64,000 bases of DNA from Glandiceps talaboti. Its lineage: Eukaryota > Hemichordata > Enteropneusta > Spengelidae. The notes beneath the pieces are model-generated. The model searched no databases. It was not told the DNA's origin and saw nothing but the letters and a program-made list of their open reading frames with translations. The DNA is taken from positions 16,114,867 to 16,178,866 of the forward strand of contig NC_135557.1 in NCBI RefSeq assembly GCF_964340395.1, read 5' to 3'. The position numbers and the translations under genes were made by a program. Numbering within the stretch: position 1 is the first letter of the stretch; each line of letters begins with the position of its first letter. Below, one piece after another: positions 11,994-23,766 of this stretch.

Positions 11994-14358
11994 CAACTGT
12001 CTGGCACGTTAGAATTTAGACAATGCTCCAAGATAATGTACAGTTTACTGCCCAACTACAGGCCAAGAGTTGCATTGTTCTTTATCTTCGTTGTCTGTTT
12101 AATGGGTAACAAAAGCGAGACAGATACCTATTTGTTTTAAGCTAGAATGTCACTTTAACCTTTCTACATAGATCGACTTCTAAAATTATTCAAATCGGTC
12201 AGGAAGCGACCTCAATAGACTGGGGTAGGGAATGGTGCTAAATTATCAATGCTGATATCTGTTTGCTATTGTTTCTTCTTAATCCGCATATTGTTCTTAC
12301 CTAATCGACCAGTACATGCCTGTAAATGACTATTGGGTGGAATATAAATAAATAAATAAATAAACTATTGTGACGAAATCTTTGTGTCTGTGTGTGTGTG
12401 TGTCTATCTGTCTGTCTGTCTGTGTCATCGGTTTCTCAAAACAACTGGCTCAATTAAAAAAAACTTGGTGCACATCTTGTTTAGGGTAATGAATAGAACA
12501 GATTAGGCTTCTGTAAATAGTGTAAAATATGTCATATAAAGTTTGATAATATAGCTTGTAGTTTTAACGACTCGTTTGCATAATTAATGAATTTCACTAA
12601 TTAGGCTATATCGGTAAGAATGCACACTGGAAACTCAATTTAAGTAGTGGTGATAACAAACTCCATGTGCTATATATAGTTTGATTATGTAACTTTTTGT
12701 TTTAATGACTCATTCTATAATTAGGCTATATGATTATTCACTACAAGAATGGTCGCCATTCACTCAAACATTACATGAGCATGAAAAGTAATGCACATAT
12801 TATATACTTCTTTTGTTCTGCACTTTTTACTCCAAACATGACCTAATATTGTTGTGAGCACTAAAATTAAAGCATGTGTACATTTTCTTCTCCATACACT
12901 ATGGACATAATTTAAAAGAAATTGGCAACAAATAAATAAGACTAAGTAAGTCTCTGTGATAGGCAAGGAAGTTGTATCAGGTTAGTATTTGTAAACAAGA
13001 CAACTTGTTGATTATCGAATTCAGATTGTGACCAACACTTGTCTTACACGTGAAAATTTACATCTGACATGATCTTAAATGTTCGGGTGGAAGGTTCACC
13101 GTATCTTCTAGAACAGTGAATCTGGGTGAGAGATCGCCTTTTATAACAAATTTATATTCAGAACAAATGACGTCATTGAGACTATATATGAGAATGTAAC
13201 TGTTGATAAAGTTATTCTTATGCCTACTTCCTATTCAACCTTTAGAGTTTGATTTACAACGCAACTGTTGGTGTGTGGTGCCTCTCCACTGCAGTTCGGA
13301 AAACCTACACTTCAGATCACGAGCGTTACACTGAGAATGGCTACACACTGGCCGTAATTATGGTATTTTCAACCTAGATATTGTAAATCTAGATATTGTA
13401 AATGTGGAAACCTCAACTGATATCTCTATTTTACTGCCAGTAAAATGAATTTAGGAATTATTTATAGAAATACTGATTTTACGGCGATTTCGTGAAGTAT
13501 ACTTAATCCATGGAAAATTCGGCCCGGTTTTTCGCTCATAGTTTCCTTAAGTGACCGAACTTATAAAACAAGAATTGACAGACGTAAGTTGAATTTAATG
13601 ATCCAAAGTTGCTTTCTGTACCTTTTATAGTCATTAGCAAGGTTATTGGTGGTATTTTTACAGAAAATCCGTCTGAATGAAATCCGTTTTCAGTCTTTCT
13701 GTTTGAAATATCGACGAACCATAGTGGAGATGATGTGTCAAAACCCTGCTGTAAGCGTATACATCCATGTCTATACAGAAGCTTTCAAGTAATCGGACCA
13801 CAACCGCACTACTTGTATAGCTGTTTGATGAAAACTATCGCTATTTCGATTCGTATCAATTATTAAAACTAGTTCTTATAAATATAATACACCTTGAATA
13901 ACCCTAAGTGCACTAGAGTATGATTTTTAGTTTAATTTGCACTTACCGTGTTTGCAATCCTATCACACCGTTCAAGACGACATTTTCAAAATCCACTTCC
14001 CTAAAATGTATTGAGCATATTACGCGAGGAATGTTGCAAGTCAGACCTGGTTGATCTAACAAACACCTCACATACTTTTTAACGCCTTGGAAAGCTGTAT
14101 AAAGAGATTTCGTCTTTTATAGACGAGCAGCCTCAGACACCTTATAGCATAATATGGAATGAAAGAAAAATGGCGTTGTTCCTGTTATGACGTCAAATAC
14201 CGACGATTTATGAAGCGGGTTGCTTGGCGAGGATATTCACAGAAAATCTATTTTTCATTGATAGTTAAGATTCCAATTCTTTATTGAAAAAATACATGTA
14301 TTGCCTTTCAAATCTGTACTGCACATTGGCCTTTTCCATCTTCGTTGCAAACTAAAAT
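11994..14358. other. No gene seen
   Basis: Intergenic sequence between the GT pairs. It contains short (AAAT)n and (TG)n/(TCTG)n tracts at 12345-12423 and AATTTGCATAATTAATGA-family repeats at 12500-12740. The part from 13200 is less AT-rich and unique, with no ORF. Confidence 0.5.
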
Positions 14359-14532
14359 ATGTACTCAACTAGTGACAGTGAGTCAGATGAGCGTCACACT
14401 GACAATGGGAATAACGTAGGTGAAGGTGATGACGATGACAATGATATCATGGAACTTTTACAAGTGACCAGATCAGGCGGATTATGCACAACTTTGAAAG
14501 CACGTTTTAGATACCAACTAGATTGTGTATGA
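14359..14532 (+). CDS. Candidate acidic first coding exon
   Basis: A 57-codon frame beginning MYSTSDSESDERHTDN, with an EGDDDDND acidic run and a more ordinary second half ending near ARFRYQLDC. Codon choice looks coding. A GTATGA donor-like site immediately before the stop (14527) would make it a phase-0 first exon. No downstream partner was identified on the plus strand, and a GATT repeat and SINE follow. It could belong to a decayed transposon-associated gene. Function unknown. Confidence 0.33.
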   Translation: MYSTSDSESDERHTDNGNNVGEGDDDDNDIMELLQVTRSGGLCTTLKARFRYQLDCV

Positions 14533-14718
14533 TCATAAGAGAAAGGTAACTCGCCAGTCTTTTACTGTTTGTCACTTTATATGTACAAATATTGCTTTAC
14601 AAAATGGAACAAATGGCAGGGTCACTTTTTACAAATAGAGAATGGGGGGGGGGGTCGGTTTTACTTAACAGACCATGTGTGATTTCCTCCGGCACTCTCC
14701 TCTACATAATGAAGGCTC

Positions 14719-14737
14719 TCTTGATTGATTGACAGAA

Positions 14738-14836
<99 letters not shown>

Positions 14837-14838
14837 AA
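14719..14838 (+). repeat. (GATT)n microsatellite
   Basis: Nearly pure GATT tetranucleotide array. It sits at the inner boundary of the repeat end described at 14839-15255. Confidence 0.9.
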
Positions 14839-15255
14839 AAGTTAATAAATTGATTAACAAATTGATTAATTTAATTTTTATTTAATGCATACATTAACTT
14901 TCCTTTGATGTGATGATTTTTTATTCTTGGCTTTTTTGAAGGAAGACCCCCTTAATGTTCCATGTTATTACAAATTTTGGGTTTGTCGGTGGCCGAGCGG
15001 TTAGCTCGTACGCCTCTTACCTCTGCAGTCTGAGGTTGAACCCAACAGGTGTAGGCTGGGTTTGATATAGAATTTAACCAGGTCTGTATGTATGTAAGAA
15101 GGGTGATACTCAGTTTGAATAAAGATTATTATTATTAATTTTAGCATTTTTATTACACGTTTCTTAATACAATGCATTACAAATGTCGGCATCTGTCGTT
15201 CACAGAATTTAATACAAATTTCGGCAATTATTACAAATGTCAGATTGATTACATG
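14839..15255. mobile_element. Diverged right end of the 25761-29613 foldback element
   Basis: The order CTTTGATGTGATG, GGAAGACCCCCTTAATG, then TTATTACAAATTT and AAATTTCGGCAATTATTAC units matches the right arm of the element at 25761-29613 (compare 29310-29600). This copy is interrupted by the SINE at 14979-15136 and ends in degenerate sequence; no left arm was found. Confidence 0.55.
14979..15136 (+). mobile_element. tRNA-derived SINE
   Basis: The head resembles a Ser/Leu-type tRNA. TGGCCGAGCGG (14990-15000) fits the polymerase III A box, and GAGGTTGAACCC (15032-15043) is a diverged B box. A ~75-nt unrelated body follows, ending in AATAAAGATTATTATTATT. AATTTT flanks both ends as a likely target-site duplication, and the insertion splits an older repeat. 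Length is about 158 bp. Confidence 0.7.
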
Positions 15256-16004
15256 GAAAAGGCATATTATTACTAATTTCTGCGTTAATAGGTATGATTG
15301 GTAGCCATAGCCAAGCTTTACTTCCTTGGCAACAACATAACAGTGGAATAGAATATTTCTTATATAATATTTTTGGTTACCATGTGAATGATATCCCCGA
15401 AATAAACACAGGTACACCTAGCTAGACCACATCCTTAGAAATAACCCGATAGGTTTATCTTTCAAGGATAACAAGTAACAAGTACTAGTAGTCAAATGAA
15501 TGAGTGGTTGACAAGGGAATGATCATACAGCAATAACTGCCCTTATGCCTAGCATTAGTCCTTAGAGTCCATATGACACTGATTTTTGCAACCTTAATCT
15601 AAATTCGAAGTTGACATATATACTGTTAAAGACAGTTACTGTAGTAAACTAACGGCAAACGACATTGTTTGATAGAAGTTCCAAAAGTAATACGTAGATC
15701 CAATTGCAGGCATTAACATCAGTTGGCAAGATGTGTGTTATACTCATAATAAATGAGATGTTTTGGATGATGGTTAGTTCCCTTTTGCTCACTAATTATT
15801 CACCAATCAAAGATACTACTCATAGAGCTATACTACTTCCACAAAAGGCACAAATTAGCATAATAGCCACGCACTTTAAAACCTAGTGAGTCTGTTAGTG
15901 TTTAATACATGAAATATCACCAAATTAGAACAATAGCTTCCTTCAGTTCTGAGGTCATCTTTAATCTTCGCTTTGGCATGCCAATAAGGTGACAACCTAT
16001 AAAC
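15256..16004. other. No gene seen
   Basis: Unique AT-rich sequence downstream of GT-C. I searched the minus strand for a terminal exon ending HxEL as in GT-A and GT-B and found none. Confidence 0.5.
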
Positions 16005-17219
16005 CAGATCCAGATGAAAATATCTTCACGAAGTTATCATGACTCTCGGATATAACTTTACTACTCTCAAAATCTTTCCGAAGCCTCTTTGCATTTCCGA
16101 AAACGTCTTCAAGGTTACGAAGCACCCACGTTATTTTGTTAATCCATTCCTGCTCACTTTCCGTGGTCACATAGGTATATTTATACCCACTAAAATATTC
16201 AGTGATATATGAGGCTATCTCGGAATGTTCTGGTACAAGTAGTGGCACACCAGTTGCCATTGCTTCAAGGCCGTCAAAAGCGTATTCCCCACAGCGCGTT
16301 GTTATAAGACACACGTGTGACTGTTGTAGGTATTGTATGTGACGTTTCATCGAGGAAATAACTTGAGGTGAAGTTTTTACCAATGACCGATGTTTCTCAG
16401 TAAATATTGTTTTATTCATGTCGGGTTTATAACCATGAATAGTCCACTTTATGGGATTCAACTTTGTCTTATCAAAGTTATTTGCAATGGTAACAATGGC
16501 TGCTGCAGTTATATTTAGCTTTTCGATGTCTGTTTTGTCATATATATTGCCAAAGGTTAAAATCTGATATGTTTTAGGCTGTGTGTGTAAGTTTACTTCT
16601 GTTTTGAAAAAGCTCTCGTTTGGCTTGGGTATATATAACCAATGGGGCGTTTGGGTTCCTAGGGCCTTGTAGATGGCTTCAAATTCTTTATGCATATATG
16701 GGCCGATGGATAGAATTTCATCAGCCTCCTCTGCCCAACTAAGCATTTCGTCTTTCAGTGAGTCAGTGTCTGATGAGGATAAAGCACAATTGCTTTCAGG
16801 AAGAACATGATTGATTAGTATCAGTCGTGCATCGGGATACGTTTTACTCCGGATTTCACATGCAGCGTCTGCAGTCTTTGGAGCATAGCCAACAACATAT
16901 TTTATGTTGGTGAGATTGCAAAGGCGGGGATAATAACACCTATGATAAATTAGCCACTGTATTCTTGGTTTATCTTCATTCGGTTTAACTCGACTATTTC
17001 GCTCAGGCAAGATTAATTCTATATCCAATGACTTAACGTCTTCCATTTGGTCGTCAGTCATCGTAGTATCTATAATTGTCGAATATACCTTGAATTGTTT
17101 TCCTTTGCGTTTTAGAAATTCTATTACGAGGTTTCGATGAAATCCCTGTAGGCCCCCTTTCTCCAATTCCCAGGAATCAAATACAAATAGAATTCCAGAC
17201 TGGTATGTCCGATCGCTTT
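16005..17219 (-). CDS. GT-C: GT4-like glycosyltransferase paralogue exon
   Basis: The exon starts at an acceptor (TCCTTTTCCCCGACAG) at 17221-17220 and, with the conserved split Gly codon, ends at 16005; the length of 1215 nt is a multiple of three. The frame covers ESDRTYQSGILFVFDSWE, GFHRNLVIEF, VGYAPKTADA, LSIGPYMHKE and FDGLEAMATGVPLLVP. It has no signal peptide. The donor is poor (GTTTAT), and read-through ends GSGL-stop at 15997. Only ~395 bp separate it from the GT-D exon, leaving little room for its own promoter and signal exon. It may be the second domain of GT-D or a copy losing its 3' end. Confidence 0.68.
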
Positions 17220-17383
17220 CTGTCGGGGAAAAGGAGAAATAATGTAAAGAATCTGTAGGATTATAAAATACTACTACAGCTTGTACGGCTCTATTCTTGA
17301 TAAAAAAAATTCAGTCAGGCTTATTTCTGCTTTAGTGTACCTGTAATTATTACTGCTATATACTGAATATGGGTGACGGAATA

Positions 17384-18935
17384 TCACCATGGTAAGTTAC
17401 TCAACTTCGAATTCTCTGTAAAGAAGTGTGGTGCACTGTTTGTTGAGTGGATGACATCACAACCTTACCCTGCTGTCTTCACTATCAAAATATAAGATTT
17501 GAATGTGCTTTGGATATGTAGAATTCTTTTGGTCAGTGTATAGTGATAATGTTCTTGATATACATGGCAGTCATTACAAGTCTACTAGTATATAACATAT
17601 GTATAATACCATACCTTCTGTATATGTTGTATTGGCAATGTTATCTTCCAACTCAGATACCATGGGTTTTGATGTTAAAACATTGGCAAATCTAGCGTGA
17701 CTTTCCATAATGCTTAAACAGTTTTTCAAGTCTTTCTTCAACTTGTTTGCAACTTCAAAGGCAGATTCAATATTATGGAGAATCTCTATTATTTTATCAT
17801 GTAAGTGTATTTCGGGATCTTTGACGATATAATTCAATGAGTAATTTGTGAAATGTTTCTTTATATAGTATGCAATATGGGAATCCTCAGGTGCAAGGAA
17901 TGGTATCCCGACTGCCATTGCTTCCAGACCGTCAAAGCTGTATTCTTCATAACACATAGTAATCAGGCAAAGGTGAGATTGTTGAAGATTCCGGGTAAGA
18001 TGTTTTGATGATAGATTGCTGGGATCTATTGAGAATTTTACAAAATGCTTGTAGAGATAATCTGTAAGCAAATTCCAGTCAACATTTGGGTAAACTCCTT
18101 GTATAGTTATTTCTGGTGGCTCATACTGTGCTTGCTTCATTATTCTTGTAACATTGGCCAATGCCGCTATATGAATATGATTTTTTTCAATTTCCTCTTT
18201 GCTATCCATTTTGCCATACATGAACAGATCGTGTACTATGTCTTCCCGTATTTTCGAAACTATCACCTCTTCGAAAAATGACTCGTCTGGTTTTGGATCA
18301 TATTCTATATGTAACTTTTCTGTCAGACCATAATGCATGTAAAGATCTTTATAGTGTTCATACATGTAAGGCCCAATTGAAACAAGTATATTTGCTTCAC
18401 CTGCCAATTGTAGCATGTGATCTACAGATATACTTTTTGTAGATGAATTTGGAATAACATGGTTGATCAATACTAAGACTGCCGTAGGAAATAAATTATT
18501 TTTTATTTCACATGTTGCATTTGCCGTTTTTGGCGCATATCCGATTACGTGCGTTATATTTTTAAGTTTAGCGAGATTAGGATAATAACACTCATGATTA
18601 ATAAGCCATTGTATTCGAGGGTGATCTTCATGTGGATTGATTCGCTTCTTTCGGAAGGGTAAAAGTAATGTAACATTCAACGATGCTGCATCTTCCAAGA
18701 CCCTATTATCAGTTATTTCGGTATTTATAACTGTCGAATAAATGTTCAACTGTCCTTTCCTTGATACAAATTCCTTCACTAGATTGCGATGAAAACCTTT
18801 TAGAGCCCATTCATTTATTTCCCAAGAATCAAACACAAACAACACACCGGGTGGGTCAGCCAAACACAAAATATGTGCCACTAACAGGATAAACAAGATA
18901 GGTAAGGTGTTCCTGTTGACTTTATTGTGTACCAT
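17384..18935 (-). CDS. GT-D: secreted GT4-like glycosyltransferase paralogue
   Basis: Main exon 17615-18935 (1321 nt, equal to GT-A), ATG 18935 in a good context (GCAATGG), with an acceptor-like CCCGATAG three bases upstream suggesting a non-coding first exon. The signal peptide core is LPILFILLVAHILCLA (residues ~10-25). It is followed by PPGVLFVFDSW, GFHRNLVKEF, IGYAPKTANA, VSIGPYMYEH and FDGLEAMAVGIPFLAP. The donor AGAAG-GTATGG splits the same Gly codon as its paralogues. A candidate terminal exon 17384-17415 after a strong acceptor (CTTCTTTACAG) would add NSKLSNLPW and stop; it has no HxEL, so this exon is doubtful. The donor is also in phase with GT-C. Confidence 0.7.
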
Positions 18936-19088
18936 TGCTATCGGGAAAACAAATTGCAAAAATAAATCAACATTTAAGAAATATTTCTGGTTTTGATTAG
19001 TATCAGTTTTTTGGTATATTTTCTTAATGTAGCCCATTTGTTACAGTACATTGGTCTATTTTACATTAATTTAATATTAATTGTTTAA

Positions 19089-19191
19089 TTCAGATCTGAC
19101 GTCAGTGTGACGTCATCTCATATTCGCCTATCAGCTCGGAGAGATACATGACGAGAAAACATTTATCCCCGATGACGTCACACTCATTGGC
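19089..19191. mobile_element. Foldback element with CRE-like palindromes upstream of GT-D
   Basis: Inverted arms GTGTGACGTCATC (19104) and GATGACGTCACAC (19171) surround a TCAGCTCGGAGAGATACATG core that resembles the centre of the element at 55097-55233. Three TGACGTCA-type palindromes lie in ~75 bp. The element ends about 150 bp upstream of GT-D coding sequence, on the promoter side. It is more likely a transposon relic than a built promoter, but it brings ATF/CREB-like sites. Confidence 0.5.
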
Positions 19192-20315
19192 AATACTGGC
19201 AGATCAGAAATGTTCCTTTATACACAAGTCGTGCAATAAATATGAATGAAGGTGCATGTTCCTCCCATGTGTCAGGAAAATGTGCTTAATCCCTACCAAA
19301 AATGTCCAGTTACTTTCATTAAATCAATACAGTTGTTAAAAGCAAAATGATATCTCAAATAAGACTGAAATGGAAATTAATGACATGTAGGAGGTGGCAT
19401 AAAATTTTAAACCATATACATTATCAACGACAGATTTAAACTGAATGTCTCCCGTAAGGGCAAACCATGGGTTTTTGCTCCTACACGTACCTATTATGAT
19501 ATAGCCTTATTACCAAAAAAATATTATAGTCATTAAAATAAAAAAATCTATGCCAACATACTTTGTAGGATGTGTGTGCTTTCTTATGGTTGATGTCTAT
19601 GCCAATTATGTTGAATGTGAAACGAGCATTCTTAATATATAAGATAATTACCAAAACCCATTGATTATGCAAATTATTCACATAATTTATAGGACATTCA
19701 TACTTACTATTGTTGATGTATGTGCCAAATTTTGCAGAATTTGCAGAAGTATGGATTCTTTAAAAATGACTTCATTACTGAAAATGATTAATTGTGGAAG
19801 TTCCTAATTAACACTAAAAAACTAGGCCAACTGGCTGAATAGGACATGTGCACTTTGGTATGACAGATATATGTACCAAACATTATGGAATGTGAAGTGG
19901 TTGTTCATTAGATATAGCTTAATTACTGAAAATCATTATGACGCTCCAAACTAAAAGCTACGTCAACAAGCATTTTAACACATATGTGTTTTGTTACATG
20001 TATGTTTAATGTATAAACTATAAATTTGAATTTGAAGCTTACATTCTTAAGCTATACCCAAATTACCAAAGCTCGTTAAAATGCAAAATTACTCCCTAAT
20101 ATTACAAGTTACATAAATAAACATTATAAAACATGTGCGCATAGTTATGTGTAATGTATGTACAATAAATTTGAATCTGAAGTATACATTCATAATATAT
20201 AGCCTAATAACCGAAAACAATTAACTACGCAAATAATCATAAAGACTAAAAGCTGTGCCAACAGGCTTTAAGGATATGTGTGCTCTGTCCTGGCTGATGG
20301 ATGTGCCATAGTTTA
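19192..20315. repeat. AATTTGCAT-family repeats, no gene
   Basis: From about 19480 the interval holds tandem, degenerate units of the interspersed AT-rich family in reverse orientation (ATATAGCCTAATTACCGAAAA, TTGTGTGCTTT...). No coding sequence. Confidence 0.55.
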
Positions 20316-20392
20316 AACTTAAGTAGGACGGCCACAAACGTTTACCTATACTACATGTATAGGTAAACGTTTGTGGCCGTCCTGCTTAAGTT
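20316..20392. repeat. Near-perfect 36-bp hairpin
   Basis: Arms 20316-20351 and 20357-20392 are reverse complements with one mismatch, around the 5-nt loop TACAT. The arm contains GGACGGCCACAAACGTTTAC. It sits in AT-rich repeat sequence. It could be a very young foldback element, a snap-back replication product or a small-RNA hairpin; nothing visible decides between these. Confidence 0.85.
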
Positions 20393-22074
20393 GAATGGAA
20401 CTATGTCCCTTCACTTAAATCATACAATTGTGTGACCAAGTACCAGTTGAATTCACTGTTATACGCAATAAAGAAAACAAGTTAAACAAAGCAACAGTTA
20501 CTGTACCTCCATATATATGATTGGTCTCTTACGACAGTGACAGACAAGTATGGAATGGGTGGTGCTATGCGAAACCTAAAAACAAAAACGTCAGACAAAA
20601 TACCATTGTAATCATGGTACAAAGGGTCATTTTGTATCACGTGAACGCTTCCTGCACAGACCCATTGTTCATGCTAAAGGAAACAGTACGGTAAAGGTAA
20701 TTAAGCTGTCTGTCTGAGAGGGGCTTAGACTAATATTTTAAATATTGATATTTCATCCTGCAATATGTATGTGCACATTTGGCCAAATTATTTTGAAAGA
20801 TAAGCAGTGATTACACTACAAATATTCGTTCCTCGTCCTATATAGTCTATCTGCTAGACCTCGGATGTTCTTCCGATAGAATACGACACACGACCGAACA
20901 TCGCTATCGAGGATGGAACATCCAAGGTCTAGCAAATGTCATCAGGATATAAATCAGAGAACCGTATTAGCGACAAGCACAAACAGAGGACAATATCTAA
21001 TTTGTCATGCATATTCATCTTAAGGAGGGGCTTGTGAAAATAACCACCAATGCGTTAGCTTAAATGTGTGAATGACAACGTCTACACACTCATCAAACAC
21101 AATTACCATAAACTGATAAGACATAGTAATGACGTAAATGTGTTTGTCAACACCTGCATGCAGAGATTGAATATATTAAAGTATATATATGCATACATGG
21201 CCCAACCCACTAATCTCAATGAAATGTTCGGTCTGAAAATGACATTTGCTAGACTGTTCGAGCAAGCCCTCACTGCGAACTTCGTTCGCTTATAGTATCG
21301 AAAGAAAGCCTGAACGTCTAGCAGCAAGACTACGTCCTATACAGATTAGCAAGCATATTATCTAATATCGTCAGCGAAAATTATATCACTGTAAACATGT
21401 AACGATGTTAAACTTAATTTTGTGAAGTGTAACCTCGAGGGATAGATGAATACGCCATAGGGAGCTTGCAGAATGGTGAACATTCACACGCATCTACCAA
21501 TAGAATTACTTTGCGTTCCATTAATGGATGTCTTTGGACATTGGAATGATTATTTAACTTATTGAACATTACATTTATAGGTCTATTTTACGGTGTCAGT
21601 CTAAAACGGGCATATGTTTCAAAATCTGAGTCCACGCTAATCAATGACCACGCACTAGTAGTAGTACATATCCAGTTTTATTTACTGCTTAGAAAAATGA
21701 CAGACGAAATCTAGATCGAGATCTATTAGCATGCAAATAACATTTATAAGTATTCATAAATTGTAATCATAACACAATTCTGTCTCCAGTTCACTTCTTT
21801 TAGTATATGACAATAGGAGAAAGTTACATTGACTTGATAAACTGCTGTGATATTGGTGTAGTGGTTTAAGAGCAGTATTAGGGTATAGGCAACTCAGGCT
21901 CGGTTAGTTTTGTTTACAAAACAAAAAGCAAATAAACACATAAATAAATGAATGAATGAATGAATACTGGCAAACTTCAAAAATAGAGTAATCACACTAT
22001 CAACAATAATGAATGTTTCACAGTATCAAGAAGTCAAATATTCAATAGTAAGATCTCACCACACTGATAGTTTT
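20393..22074. other. No gene; one small inverted repeat
   Basis: Mostly unique AT-rich sequence. At 20870-20938, GCTAGACCTCGGATGTTC opposes GAACATCCAAGGTCTAGC around a ~32-nt centre, as in a small foldback element. A short (AATG)n run lies at 21945-21964. ORFs here lack codon structure. Confidence 0.45.
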
Positions 22075-23735
22075 TAAAGGCATTTGTTGTTTCCCACTAT
22101 TACCACCACAGCGAGATTGTATTAAATCAATGCCAGTGTTTAGATCTAATTGGCTGAGCTGCAGGCCTGACCCCACGAAGACTAAATGAGCTAACAACTG
22201 ACAACGTCGGGACCGTGGTCAACACAACATTATACCTACTATCTTGCCATGTTTTTTCTTTTTACAACTGTGGGTAGGTAGGTATGGTGTGAGAAGAGGA
22301 GTGAAATTGCTTTACAATGGTGGAAATATTGGGATGTGGTAGCAATAGGATTTGGCAGTGGTGGCAGCAAGCGTCCATCTGTCAACTTTTCTATTTTCAC
22401 CTTCTCCTCTAAAAGTGCATAGTCAATTAAACTGAAATTATGTGTATATGTGTCATTTGATGAGCGATAACTTTCTTCAGGATAAGTTGATTGGGTCATG
22501 TGTATGTAAATTAGTTTTAAAATAGAATTTGTGGTAAAAATGCTTTACAGCCTTCTTCTCCAAAACTACTGGGCCATTTGAGTTTCAATTTGTTGTATAG
22601 ATGTCTTGGCATGAGCAGATATAAGTTTATGCAAGACAAATTGACTGGGATATTAATATGCAATGTGGTCTAAAAATCGAATTTTTAGTAATAATGCGCC
22701 AAAAAGCTTCTCCAAAACTACTGGACCAATTGAGTTGAATTTTCTTGTGTAGGTGTTTTGGGATGAACAGATATATGTTTGTTCAACACAAGTTGATTGG
22801 ATTACCAATATGGAAATATTGGGTAAAATAGATTTTTTTGTAAAAGGGTGATTATAATAATATATGTTTCATATGAAACTACTAACCACTTTTGCTAACA
22901 AGGCTGCATAGTGAAAAAGCTGAACAGAGGAACCACTTTTACATATTATGTTACAAAAACAAAAAATATAAAACAAAAATATACAGCGGATGCTGTAATA
23001 GTGTGTTCACGTCACGTTATATGCAGCCCATTAACCAGATAAAACATTAACGGTGTTCCATACAGGTACACTTGTTGTGTCATGTGATGATCATCTGTGT
23101 CTAATTCAGTCTATAACATTGATACGTAGACGCTGTGCTGTGTACTTCATGTTCTGATGTTTAACACATATACTCTCACCCGAATACCTGAATTTGAAAT
23201 TTGCCACACTAAGGTTGTCATTCTGTTTACGTCGGTATAGTATTCAGGTATACTTATTTATGTATGTGTTTAACACCGAACATCGCGTGTTACAAGAGAT
23301 AAAACAATTCCATTGTTGTCAAGAACCATACAAGTAATAGCAAAGGTTCTAGATATATAGTCAGATTGGATAATATATGGGCAGTTCAAAGGTTATATGA
23401 TTGTTTTCAGTACATGCAGCATTTGTCAATGATTAGATAGCAGCGACCAAAACTGTTTGTGACATAAGCAACACTTAGCACCCTGAAAGGTGGTGGCATT
23501 CTTCGTTCTGGCTTCAACCATATTGCACTACACCTGTCGTTTGCATACCTAACCATTTAAATTGTACCACACCATTAGAATATATATTCTTAGCTGCATT
23601 GCTTACCTTCCCTGTTTGTTTATATGTTTGTTTGTTTGTTTGTTTGTTTGTTTGTTTGCTTGTTTGTTTGTGTGTATGTGTTTATTTGTCTGTCTGTCTG
23701 TCTGTCTGCCTGCCTGTCTGTGTGTCTGTCCGTCC

Positions 23736-23766
<31 letters not shown>

